From: Bacteroidales bacterium
GTDB taxonomy: Bacteria; Bacteroidota; Bacteroidia; Bacteroidales; UBA932
NCBI GenBank assembly: GCA_024398365.1
Contig: JAKSJG010000005.1
Span: forward strand, 1-51,601
Direction of reading: 5' to 3'
Length of the DNA stretch: 51,601 bases
A program made the position numbers and the translations under genes. A model generated the notes under the pieces. It saw nothing but the letters and a program-made list of their open reading frames with translations, searched no databases and was not told the origin of the DNA. The stretch's first letter is position 1, and every line of letters begins with the position of its first letter. Of the stretch, positions 7,591-15,152 are shown one piece after another.

Positions 7591-8596
7591 GATTACCGCG
7601 CACCAGACAGCCCACGGTGTGGAACCACTCCCGCGGTGAGACACGCAGCGCGAAAGGCGCACGCTTCACGAAAAATATGAAAGTATTGCGCTTGCGCCTC
7701 TGCTGAGGGGCATCCAGATGCCTTGCAGGATTGTAATGTCCGAAATTGCCGCCTTCAAGCACAATGGCGAGCAGCCTTGAGGCGTCCAGACGTTTCATTC
7801 CGGCTGAAAGCGCCGGCAGATACCGTCTCTCCACTCCCATATACTCTTCAAGGAATGTCTCAAGCATCCTCTCCCAGCGCATCATTCCCGCAGCGCGAAG
7901 ATGCGTCAGATACGAAGCCGCATCGTACTGCCCGTCCAGAGCCCTGCAGGCCAGGGCGATGTCGCAGAACTGCTTGAGGCCGATACCGACTCCGATGGCG
8001 TGCTTGAGTATGTGCGAGCTCAGAAGCAGCATTGTGGCCTCCGCGGAAGGCACAGGGACATCCTCAAAGGATGCCAGGCAGTCATAGTAGCGGCGGTGGT
8101 GCTCCACCGTGACGTCATTCCAGATATAGTTGATACTGCCGTCAGGGGCATCGTTAACCGTCACCCCTGCATTCTCCGCCATCTTGCGGGCGCTCTCGAA
8201 CTCAGCCTCAGGGAAATACAGGTCCACATCCCCGCTGCGCCGCGCATGCGGATTCGGATAGAAGCAGGCCACAGAAGTGCCCTTCTGGATGACCGGATTC
8301 AGGCCGCGGCCAGAAAATGCGGCGGTCAGCTGCTCCGCCACCTTCTCCACGTGCGCCGAACGTTTCTGCACGGCATCGCTCTCCGCCAGCAGGGTGATGC
8401 GCAGAGCGACGGGCGGCATAAGCGCTTTGTCGAGCTGTGACACCGCCTCGCATACCAGACCTTGCACGGACTGGCGCTTCGCCTCGTCCAGCACAGCCTT
8501 CCATTCTGCATCCGTCAACGCAGCAGAATCCTCCGCACGGCCCCATATCGCCATGCGGACAAACCTGAGAAGTTGTGTGGCCACGTGTTTACGCAT
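7580..8596 (-). CDS. Nucleotidyltransferase-fold protein (NTP_transf_5 family)
   Basis: This 338-residue protein resembles the uncharacterised nucleotidyltransferase family NTP_transf_5. It has an N-terminal helical part (WKAVLDEAKRQSVQGLVCEA), then the Pol-beta-like core with GLNPVIQKGTSVACFYP and RRSGDVDLYFPE, whose Asp-x-Asp is the expected metal site, and VEHHRRYYD further on. The frame opens at 8626, but the ATG at 8596 overlaps the PqqD stop as ATGA and is preferred. PqqD-like plus NTP_transf_5 is a known pairing near polysaccharide loci and in lasso-peptide clusters, where the enzyme is thought to modify a carrier or peptide. No precursor peptide was recognised here. The substrate is unknown. 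Confidence 0.75.
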   Translation of the reverse strand: MRKHVATQLLRFVRMAIWGRAEDSAALTDAEWKAVLDEAKRQSVQGLVCEAVSQLDKALMPPVALRITLLAESDAVQKRSAHVEKVAEQLTAAFSGRGLNPVIQKGTSVACFYPNPHARRSGDVDLYFPEAEFESARKMAENAGVTVNDAPDGSINYIWNDVTVEHHRRYYDCLASFEDVPVPSAEATMLLLSSHILKHAIGVGIGLKQFCDIALACRALDGQYDAASYLTHLRAAGMMRWERMLETFLEEYMGVERRYLPALSAGMKRLDASRLLAIVLEGGNFGHYNPARHLDAPQQRRKRNTFIFFVKRAPFALRVSPREWFHTVGCLVRGNLSH

Positions 8597-8868
8597 CACT
8601 CCTCCAGCAGACCGTATTCGCGCCACTGAGCCACTATGCGGGCCACTTCAGAAGTGGCGTATGACGCTTCGATGTCATACTCTTCGCACAGGCTTGCGGT
8701 CAGGGATGCCTCATCGAAGTCAGAGCCCGCAGCCTGACGCCACAGCCATGCAGCCGACTCGTTGAAAGACAGCACACTTGACAGATTGGCCGACGAGCCC
8801 GGATCGTCCACGACCACAATGAAAGTGTCGCCCAGCTCGCGCAGGATATATTGAGATTTGATTTTCAC
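8596..8868 (-). CDS. PqqD-like (RRE-fold) small protein
   Basis: This 90-residue protein is of the PqqD family, the winged-helix fold that binds leader peptides (RiPP recognition element) in PQQ and other peptide-modification pathways. Family features are GDTFIVVVD near residue 13, the central FNESAAWLWRQAAG (the 'N.ta..iw.lldg' block) and the C-terminal VARIVAQWREYGLLEE. It starts with GTG at 8868; a promoter (TTG-N19-TACCTTAGA) ends 3 nt before the GTG. It is coupled to the NTP_transf_5 gene and divergent from the capsule locus. There is no radical SAM enzyme, cyclase or precursor peptide nearby, so its partner is probably the nucleotidyltransferase. Confidence 0.78.
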   Translation of the reverse strand: MKIKSQYILRELGDTFIVVVDDPGSSANLSSVLSFNESAAWLWRQAAGSDFDEASLTASLCEEYDIEASYATSEVARIVAQWREYGLLEE

Positions 8869-8871
8869 GGC

Positions 8872-8902
8872 TCTAAGGTAAGTATATTTTTGCGTATTTC
8901 AA
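8872..8902 (-). promoter_or_regulatory. Promoter of the PqqD-like/nucleotidyltransferase unit
   Basis: On the minus strand: TTG (plus-strand CAA 8900-8902), 19 nt, TACCTTAGA (8872-8880), one mismatch from the -7 consensus. Its -33 box overlaps the -33 region of the divergent capsule promoter. Confidence 0.5.
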
Positions 8903-8929
8903 TAATTGAGAAATAAGTATTACCTTTGT
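8897..8929 (+). promoter_or_regulatory. Promoter of the polysaccharide locus
   Basis: TTTC (8897-8900), 20 nt, then TACCTTTGT (8921-8929), a perfect -7 box. It ends 3 nt before the ATG at 8933, so the transcript is nearly leaderless. No inverted repeats bracket it, so it does not look like the invertible capsule promoters of Bacteroides fragilis. Confidence 0.6.
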
Positions 8930-8932
8930 GGT

Positions 8933-10384
8933 ATGAGTAGCAAAGGCACCAGTCATTCAGCAAACGAACCATACCTCGTATTGGTCATGGACCTGGCCAT
9001 ATCCCTGCTGGCATCACTGTTCGCCATCCTGTTCGTCAGGTGGCTCTCCAAGCCCATGCCATCGTTCTCCGCGATTGTGCTCCAGTGGGAATCCCTGGCT
9101 CTTTTCTCCTCAATCATCGGCTTCCTGATTGTGGGCAGCCACAAGATTTCGCTCGTCTATTCCACCATACGCAGCACCAGCAAGCTGGCGGCGGCCGTTC
9201 TCATCAAGGAACTGCTGTTGGCACTGTTCATCTTCACAGGCGTATTTCTGGTCGGATCCATCAAGGCGAAACTGCTCATCCTCCTGCTTGACAGCATCTG
9301 CTGCCTGACCCTGATGATACTCGTCAGAGCCCTGGTGGTCGGTATCATGGAGCGCAACCGCAACTCCATCGAATTCAACGTCAGCCGCATGAGCATACTC
9401 ATCTACGGCATATCCAACAAATCCACAGCTCTGCTGCAGAGGCTCTTCTCCTCCTCCCATTATAACCCCCTAGCATTCATCACCACCGACAAAGGCTACG
9501 ACGGGCACATCATACACGACCGCAAAGTATATACCTGTGAAAGCCAGGAAGAGTTCCAGAAGCTCTGCGCCTCCCTCGGCGGCATAGAAGGTATCATCTT
9601 CGCCACACGCACGGACGAAGAGGATCAGAAGGACAAAATAGTGCAGTGGTGCTCCGACACAGGAGTAAACACACTCATCTCCCCTCAGGTTGAAGTCACC
9701 CCGCATGCCCGGGAAACCTCCACCACACAGACCGGCAATGCCGAGAACATCTTCAGCAATGCATATGAGCCGGGCTTCATAGCCGACGGCATGTCAGGCT
9801 TTGAGAGGAATGTCAAGAGAGCGGTGGATTTCTTCATCTCCCTCATCCTGATCATCATCTTCTCCCCGCTCTTCCTGATATGCTACATCGCCATCAAGTG
9901 CGAGGACCACGGGCCGGCCATATTCAAGCAGGAACGCATAGGCCGTTTCGGCAGGCCGTTCAACATATTGAAGTTCCGCTCGATGAGAGTCGATGCCGAG
10001 GCCGCGGGACCGGCGCTGTACGCAGGCGACGACGACCCTCGCCTGACCAAGGTCGGCAAATTCCTGCGCCAGCATCATCTGGACGAGCTCCCACAGCTCA
10101 TCAATGTCCTGCGAGGAGACATGGCATTCATCGGATACCGTCCTGAGAGGCAGTTCTACATAGATCAGATCATAGAGAAAGACCCGCGCTATGTGTACCT
10201 GTACCAGATACGCCCTGGAGTCACCTCCTACTCCACCCTCAAGAACGGCTACACCGATTCCATGGAGAAGATGCTCAGACGCCTCCAGTTCGACCTCTAC
10301 TACCTCAAGAACAGGTCCTGGGCCTTTGACATCAAGATCCTCTTCCAGACCTTCATCAACATAGTTTTCGGCAAGAAATTCTAG
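8933..10384 (+). CDS. Undecaprenyl-phosphate sugar phosphotransferase (initiating enzyme)
   Basis: This 483-residue polyprenyl glycosylphosphotransferase of the WcaJ/WbaP type puts the first sugar-1-phosphate on undecaprenyl phosphate and so starts each repeat unit. The N-terminal third is hydrophobic (about four membrane segments), the middle is a Rossmann-like region (ILIYGISNKSTALLQRL, GIIFATRTDEEDQ), and the C-terminal catalytic domain begins at VKRAVDFFISL. Catalytic signatures are FKQERIGRFGRPFNILKFRS, the Asp384-Glu385 dyad in HHLDELPQ, and IGYRPERQFY. The ATG at 8933 is chosen because the -7 box lies just before it; the TTG at 8906 would lie upstream of that box. It is the first gene of the locus, 2 nt before upxY. 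The sugar specificity is unknown. Confidence 0.9.
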   Translation: MSSKGTSHSANEPYLVLVMDLAISLLASLFAILFVRWLSKPMPSFSAIVLQWESLALFSSIIGFLIVGSHKISLVYSTIRSTSKLAAAVLIKELLLALFIFTGVFLVGSIKAKLLILLLDSICCLTLMILVRALVVGIMERNRNSIEFNVSRMSILIYGISNKSTALLQRLFSSSHYNPLAFITTDKGYDGHIIHDRKVYTCESQEEFQKLCASLGGIEGIIFATRTDEEDQKDKIVQWCSDTGVNTLISPQVEVTPHARETSTTQTGNAENIFSNAYEPGFIADGMSGFERNVKRAVDFFISLILIIIFSPLFLICYIAIKCEDHGPAIFKQERIGRFGRPFNILKFRSMRVDAEAAGPALYAGDDDPRLTKVGKFLRQHHLDELPQLINVLRGDMAFIGYRPERQFYIDQIIEKDPRYVYLYQIRPGVTSYSTLKNGYTDSMEKMLRRLQFDLYYLKNRSWAFDIKILFQTFINIVFGKKF

Positions 10385-10386
10385 AC

Positions 10387-10908
10387 ATGCCCGGCGTTGA
10401 CAACATCCCCCGCTGGTACGCATCCAGAGCCGGCAACTGCCAGACAATCAGTGCAAAACGCAAGCTCGAAAAGTGGGGCGTAGAGCACTTCGTACCCACG
10501 CTCAAAACTCTTGCCATACGCTCCGGCCGCAAGCGCATGGTGGAAAAGCCGCTGGCCGGCAACCTGGTATTCATCCGCGCGGTAAAACAGGATGTCTGCG
10601 ACCTGATCAACTACCGCGGGCTGCCTGTACACCTGATTCCGGACCGCTGTGGCAACAGTTCCGCCCTTGTCATCCCTGACAAGCAGATGGAAGACTTCAT
10701 GCGCGTCTATGAATTCTCATTGGCCGACAATGAGAATCCGGGCATAATACTTCAGGCCGGAGACCGCGTCAGAGTCATCGCAGGCGACCTCCTCGGCGTG
10801 GAAGGTGACGTGATCGAGGCCGACGGCTGCACCTATGTCTCCATCTCACTCTGCGGCATGCTCCAGGCCCGGGCCAAGCTGCCGGCTTCACATCTCGAAA
10901 AAATCTAA
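10387..10908 (+). CDS. UpxY-type NusG-like transcription antiterminator
   Basis: This 173-residue NusG paralog of the UpxY/LoaP group lets RNA polymerase read through a long polysaccharide operon. The NGN domain covers about residues 8-105 (RWYASRAGNCQTISAKRKL, HFVPTLKTLAIRSGR, PLAGNLVFIRA). A KOW motif follows at about 120-140 (AGDRVRVIAGDLLGVEGDVIEA). In B. fragilis UpxY proteins are encoded at the start of each capsule operon and act on their own leader. Here the gene is second, after the initiating transferase, and no UpxZ-like inhibitor gene follows. An operon of about 40 kb is the kind of target expected. The DNA/RNA site it recognises is not visible. Confidence 0.87.
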   Translation: MPGVDNIPRWYASRAGNCQTISAKRKLEKWGVEHFVPTLKTLAIRSGRKRMVEKPLAGNLVFIRAVKQDVCDLINYRGLPVHLIPDRCGNSSALVIPDKQMEDFMRVYEFSLADNENPGIILQAGDRVRVIAGDLLGVEGDVIEADGCTYVSISLCGMLQARAKLPASHLEKI

Positions 10909-10936
10909 ATAATAACTATTTATCGCAAATTATTGT

Positions 10937-10945
10937 TACCTTTGC
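10937..10945 (+). promoter_or_regulatory. Promoter -7 box upstream of the OmpA-like gene
   Basis: TACCTTTGC, an exact TAnnTTTGY match, about 95 nt before the ATG at 11041. No clear -33 box was found. It implies that the OmpA-like gene can be expressed independently of the capsule promoter. Confidence 0.6.
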
Positions 10946-10961
10946 GTGATTAGGCATTTTT

Positions 10962-10982
10962 GCGTCGGTTTTGTACCGGTGC
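10962..10982 (+). promoter_or_regulatory. Stem-loop in the OmpA-like gene leader
   Basis: An 8-bp stem with two G-U pairs and a TTTGT loop forms just downstream of the -7 box. It would sit at the 5' end of the leader RNA, where it could stabilise the transcript. A role as a UpxY site is speculative. Confidence 0.35.
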
Positions 10983-11040
10983 AAGGGCGAAGCCATTTAA
11001 AAATAGCAAGCAAATTCAATAATCAATATCTATCAAAACG

Positions 11041-12237
11041 ATGAAAATCAACAAATTAATCATCTGCGCCGCTGCCTTCCTCATGACATTCGGCAGCGCA
11101 TTTGCGCAGCAGGTCAGCAAGTCTGACGACAGGTATGAATTCCAGCCACGCTGGTACGTACAGTTCCAGGATGGTCTAACCTACACATTCGGCGAGGCAC
11201 CGGATCCTGGCAAACTGATGTCCAATATCTTCCAGCTCGGTGGAGGTTATGACTTCAACCCATACTTCGGTCTCCGTGCCAACTTCGGTTACGCACAGAA
11301 CCGCGGTTACATCGACGCCCCTCACTTCAGAGGTTATGGCGCAAACATCGCACAGCTTCAGGCTGATGCTACCCTCAACCTCACCAACCTCCTCCTCGGC
11401 TACCGCCACAACTGGGCTGTAAACGTATATCCTTTCGTCGGATTCGTAGGCAACCTCGGTACTGACAACAACTCAGCAAGCTTCTTCGTACCAGACGCTT
11501 GGGAACCTACCAAATTCTTCCCTGCAGGCCATGCAGGCGTTCACTTCGACTTCAAGATCACCAACCACGTATCCGCTACTCTCGAAGGCAATTACTTCAT
11601 CACCAAGGACGAGTTCAACTCCAAGTTCGAAGGCCGTCCTGACAAACAGATCAACGTACTCGCCGGTCTCAAGTACAAGATGGGCAAGGGCTTCACCGTA
11701 AGCCAGGCTTACCTCGCAGCACAGGCTGCAGCAAGGGAAGCCGCCATCGCTGCCGAGAAGGCCGCTGCTGAAAAGGCTGCCGCTGAAGCAGAGGCTGCCC
11801 GTCTCGCTGCAGAAAAGGCTGCCGCTGAGAAAGCTGCCGCTGAGGCAGAAGCAGCTCGCATCGCTGCTGAGAAGGCTGCTGCAGAGGCTGCCGCCGCCAA
11901 GTACAAGCAGGATTGCGTAGAGCACAGCTGCAACATCTTCTTCGCACTTGACCGCTCTGTTGTAAGACAGCAGGAAATGGGCAAGGTTGACGATCTCGTC
12001 AAGTTCATGAACGAATATCCTGACTACAAGGTAGGACTCTGCGGATATGCTGACCGCGGTACCGGTACCCCTCGCTACAACCTCCCGCTCTCAGAGCGTC
12101 GTGTGAAGGCTGTCAAGAAGATCCTCATGGAGCGCGGAATTGCTGAAGAACGCATCATCACCGACTTCAAGGGCGATACCGTACAGCCGTTCGAGATCCC
12201 TGAGCAGAACCGTGTGGTAATGTGCCTCGTTCACTAG
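11041..12237 (+). CDS. OmpA-family outer-membrane protein with Ala/Glu-rich helical linker
   Basis: This 398-residue protein joins an outer-membrane beta-barrel to a peptidoglycan-binding domain. It has a signal peptide (MKINKLIICAAAFLMTFGSAFA) and a barrel of about 190 residues with alternating aromatic strands (GGGYDFNPYFGLRANFGYAQ). Residues 237-290 form an uninterrupted Ala/Glu/Lys-rich linker built from a 19-residue repeat. The C-terminal OmpA domain begins at NIFFALDRSVV and carries GYADRGTGTPRYNLPLSERRV, with the Asp and Arg that bind diaminopimelate. It has its own promoter and a 95-nt leader, and sits between upxY and wzx. This looks like an abundant structural porin, possibly inserted into or recruited by the locus. 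Confidence 0.88.
   Translation: MKINKLIICAAAFLMTFGSAFAQQVSKSDDRYEFQPRWYVQFQDGLTYTFGEAPDPGKLMSNIFQLGGGYDFNPYFGLRANFGYAQNRGYIDAPHFRGYGANIAQLQADATLNLTNLLLGYRHNWAVNVYPFVGFVGNLGTDNNSASFFVPDAWEPTKFFPAGHAGVHFDFKITNHVSATLEGNYFITKDEFNSKFEGRPDKQINVLAGLKYKMGKGFTVSQAYLAAQAAAREAAIAAEKAAAEKAAAEAEAARLAAEKAAAEKAAAEAEAARIAAEKAAAEAAAAKYKQDCVEHSCNIFFALDRSVVRQQEMGKVDDLVKFMNEYPDYKVGLCGYADRGTGTPRYNLPLSERRVKAVKKILMERGIAEERIITDFKGDTVQPFEIPEQNRVVMCLVH
11749..11901 (+). repeat. 57-bp in-frame tandem repeat in the OmpA-like gene
   Basis: Two full 57-bp units (11749-11805, 11806-11862) and part of a third encode the 19-residue repeat AAEKAAAEKAAAEAEAARL/I. The translation is a continuous amphipathic helix, so the repeat probably sets the distance between barrel and peptidoglycan domain. 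Unit number could change by recombination. Confidence 0.75.
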
Positions 12238-12277
12238 AATTCAGAAATTATTCACATAACCAATTCCAATTCTGATT

Positions 12278-13717
12278 ATGGCAAAAAGGGCCGATAACAG
12301 AGAAACGGGACTGAAGAGAAAGCTCTCTCCTGTCAACGTATGGGCATTGGCCCTCGGCTGCATCATAGGCTGGGGCGCATTCGTGATGCCGGGCAACAAA
12401 TTCCTGATCACTGCAGGACCGCTCGGTACCGCGATCGCCATGGCCGTGGCAGCAGTCATAATGATAGTTCTTGCGTTCAACTACGACTACATGATCAACA
12501 TCTACCCGGAGGCGGGAGGCGGATTTGCATTCGCACGCCACTCGTTCGGGCGCAATCACGCGTTCGTCTGCTCCTGGTTCCTGGGACTCTCCTATCTGAC
12601 CATCGTCCCGCTGAACGCCACCGCACTGGCATTGCTCGGCAGAAACCTGCTGGGCAATGTCTTCCAGTTCGGTTTCCATTACACCGTCGCAGGATATGAC
12701 ATCTACTGCGGAGAACTTCTGCTGGCCGTCGCCGCACTGGTCATCTTCGCCTGGATCAACATCCGCGACATCAAATTCTCCGGCGGATTCCAGACCATCC
12801 TGGTATTCGCGCTCGTTGCGGGCGTGGCAATCATCGGCGCAGGAGCGCTCATCAGCCCGCAGACATCGATGGCAAGCCTGGCACCGGGCTTCCATCCGGA
12901 CGTCGCCCCGATTGCCGGCATCCTCGCCATCATAGCGATCGCACCTTGGACCTTCCTGGGCTTCGACACCATCCCGCAGGCCGCGGAGGAGTTCAACTTC
13001 TCCCCTCGCAAGACCAAGGCGATCATGATCATCTCCCTGCTCTTCGGCGGACTGGTTTACGTTGTGCTCAACACCGTTACAGCCGCTGTGGTACCTGAAG
13101 GATACGCCGCTTGGCCGGAATACCTGGCTGACCTGCCGAACCTCCACGGAGTGAAATCCCTGCCTACCTTCAATGCTGCATACCAGATCCTCGGCGGAGC
13201 GGGTCTCGTTTTCCTCGGCATTGCCGTCCTCGCCGCCATTCTCTCCGGCATCGTGGGCTTCTACATGGCCACCAGCCGCCTGCTCTACGCCATGGCGCGC
13301 AACCAATATCTGCCGAAATGGTTCGGCACCCTCCATCCGAAATACAGCACCCCGAAGAACGCCGTAATCTTCGTGATGCTCATCTCCCTAACCGCCCCGT
13401 TCTTCGGACGCTCCGCACTCAACTGGATTGTTGACATGTCTTCCATCGGCGCGGCGATCGGTTACGGCTACACCTCCGCAGCGGCATTCAAGCACGCACG
13501 GAAAGAAAAGAAATACGGCATCGCAGCCTCCGGCGCCCTCGGAGTCCTCATCTCCCTCGCCTTCTGCGTGCTGCTCCTCGTCCCTATCGGCAACCTCGGC
13601 TGCTGCCTCGGCCCCGAGGCATACATCTGCCTCGGCATCTGGACCGTGCTCGGAATCATTTTCTACTTCTCGAGCAGGAAGGGGATGAAAGAGGAAACAA
13701 GTTCAAAAGAAATTTAA
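12278..13717 (+). CDS. APC-superfamily amino acid permease
   Basis: This 479-residue permease of the amino acid/polyamine/organocation family has about 12 membrane segments. It opens with LSPVNVWALALGCIIGWGAFVMPG, the unwound first helix with the GxGxF-like substrate site of APC proteins. Further family features are FAFARHSFGRNHAFVCSW, APWTFLGFDTIPQAAEEF and the cytoplasmic SRLLYAMARNQYLPKWFGTLHPKYSTPKNA block (shown in parts in the gene). The C terminus is charged. The preceding 40 bp hold no clear promoter, so it may share the OmpA-like transcript; wzx follows after 1 nt. The substrate is unknown. Amino acid uptake is an odd job for this locus unless it supplies the ATP-grasp ligases downstream. 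Confidence 0.85.
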   Translation: MAKRADNRETGLKRKLSPVNVWALALGCIIGWGAFVMPGNKFLITAGPLGTAIAMAVAAVIMIVLAFNYDYMINIYPEAGGGFAFARHSFGRNHAFVCSWFLGLSYLTIVPLNATALALLGRNLLGNVFQFGFHYTVAGYDIYCGELLLAVAALVIFAWINIRDIKFSGGFQTILVFALVAGVAIIGAGALISPQTSMASLAPGFHPDVAPIAGILAIIAIAPWTFLGFDTIPQAAEEFNFSPRKTKAIMIISLLFGGLVYVVLNTVTAAVVPEGYAAWPEYLADLPNLHGVKSLPTFNAAYQILGGAGLVFLGIAVLAAILSGIVGFYMATSRLLYAMARNQYLPKWFGTLHPKYSTPKNAVIFVMLISLTAPFFGRSALNWIVDMSSIGAAIGYGYTSAAAFKHARKEKKYGIAASGALGVLISLAFCVLLLVPIGNLGCCLGPEAYICLGIWTVLGIIFYFSSRKGMKEETSSKEI

Positions 13718-13718
13718 A

Positions 13719-15149
13719 TTGTCCGAATTAAAAGACAAGACTGTCAAAGGTGTGGCGTGGAGCGCAGTTGAGCGCTTCTCCTCGCAGGGAATACAGTTCG
13801 TATTCAACATCCTCATCGCCCGCATCCTCCTGCCGGAGGACTACGGAGTGGTGGCGATGCTCAACATCTTTCTGGCAGTCTCCCAGACTTTCATAGACAG
13901 CGGCTTTGCCACAGCCCTGATTCGCAAGCAGAACCGCAGCGAGGCAGATTACAGCACAGTCTTCTGGTTCAATGTCGGTGTTTCCACCTTCTTCTGCGCA
14001 CTGCTCTGGCTCACAGCCCCTGCCATCGCAGCCTTCTACAAGATACCGCTGCTGACCAAGGTCACGAGGATATTAAGCCTCACTCTGGTCATCAATGCTT
14101 TCAGAGCAGTACACCAGACTCATCTCTGCATAGAGATGGATTTCAAGAAGAGGGCTGTTGTCACTATCATTTGTGTTATCACTACCGGTATTGTCGGCCT
14201 TATAATGGCCGCGGCCGGGCACGGAGTCTGGGCACTGGTTATCCAATCCATAGCCGGCAGTATACTCCGCACAATATTGATATGGATTGTGGTACGCTGG
14301 AGACCACGCATCATCTTCTCAAAGGATTCATTCAGGGAGATGTTCGGGTTCGGTTCGAAGTTATTAGGATCATCACTGCTTGACACCCTTTACAACAACA
14401 TCTACACGTTGGTTATCGGTAAAGCCTTTTCTCCATCCGCGCTCGGTAATTATAACCGGGCTGAATCGTTTGCGGCTTTCCCATCATCCAGCGCAACTTC
14501 ATTATTGCAAACAGTAACATATCCGGCTCTTAGTTCTATCCAAAATGACGAAGAGCGCCTCCGCAGCGCATACAAACGACTGCTCAATCTCAGCGCTTTC
14601 GTGGTTTTCCCCATGATGGTTGGGATGGCAGCAGTTGCTGACCCGTTAATCAGACTATTACTCACTGACAAATGGGAAGCCTGCATCATTTATCTTCAAA
14701 TTATTTGTTTTGCGCTGATGCTATATCCAATCCATGCAATCAATCTGAATATATTATTAGTCAAAGGGCGTTCCGATTATTTTCTGAAATTAGAAATAAT
14801 AAAAAAAATAGTGGGCATTGCCATCCTTTGCATTACTCTGCCTATGGGCTTGGTCGCCATGTGTGTCGGCCGAATTATATCTTCATGGATATGTGTATAT
14901 ATTAATACATATTACAATGAGCGATTAATATCATATGGATTCCGTAAGCAATTTAAGGATATGATTCCAATTTTGATTCTTACCTTTACGATGGGTGCAG
15001 CAGTATGGTTGCTTGTAAGCATTATCCCTAACATTTGGGCACAACTGATAGTCGGCATCCTTGCCGGAGTCGTCATATATGGAGCCGGTTCATATATTTT
15101 CAAGTTCCCCGAACTTCAGGAACTGATAAACCTCATTAAAAGAAAGTAG
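13719..15149 (+). CDS. Wzx-type polysaccharide flippase
   Basis: This 476-residue MOP-superfamily transporter (PST family, WzxC-like) flips undecaprenyl-linked repeat units to the periplasm. The N terminus KDKTVKGVAWSAVERF followed by GIQFVFNILIARILLPEDYG is characteristic. About 12-14 membrane segments extend to the end. The start is TTG at 13719, 1 nt after the permease stop; no ATG lies close enough to serve. Composition changes inside the gene: line 13861 is 31/60 GC and line 14881 only 15/60, with the drop at about 14400-14500. This suggests a recombination junction within the gene. It pairs with the Wzy polymerase at 40387. Confidence 0.87.
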   Translation: MSELKDKTVKGVAWSAVERFSSQGIQFVFNILIARILLPEDYGVVAMLNIFLAVSQTFIDSGFATALIRKQNRSEADYSTVFWFNVGVSTFFCALLWLTAPAIAAFYKIPLLTKVTRILSLTLVINAFRAVHQTHLCIEMDFKKRAVVTIICVITTGIVGLIMAAAGHGVWALVIQSIAGSILRTILIWIVVRWRPRIIFSKDSFREMFGFGSKLLGSSLLDTLYNNIYTLVIGKAFSPSALGNYNRAESFAAFPSSSATSLLQTVTYPALSSIQNDEERLRSAYKRLLNLSAFVVFPMMVGMAAVADPLIRLLLTDKWEACIIYLQIICFALMLYPIHAINLNILLVKGRSDYFLKLEIIKKIVGIAILCITLPMGLVAMCVGRIISSWICVYINTYYNERLISYGFRKQFKDMIPILILTFTMGAAVWLLVSIIPNIWAQLIVGILAGVVIYGAGSYIFKFPELQELINLIKRK

Positions 15150-15152
15150 TCT

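Noticed and set aside
8869-8932. Invertible capsule promoter
   Set aside because: The 64-bp divergent region has no inverted repeats around the promoter and no site-specific recombinase gene nearby.
11749-11901. CRISPR or non-coding satellite repeat
   Set aside because: The 57-bp repeats are contiguous, without spacers, and in frame in the OmpA-like gene.
12248-13336. 362-codon minus-strand ORF opposite the APC permease
   Set aside because: Low-complexity acidic/Gly-rich translation without family features; the opposite strand encodes an unmistakable permease.
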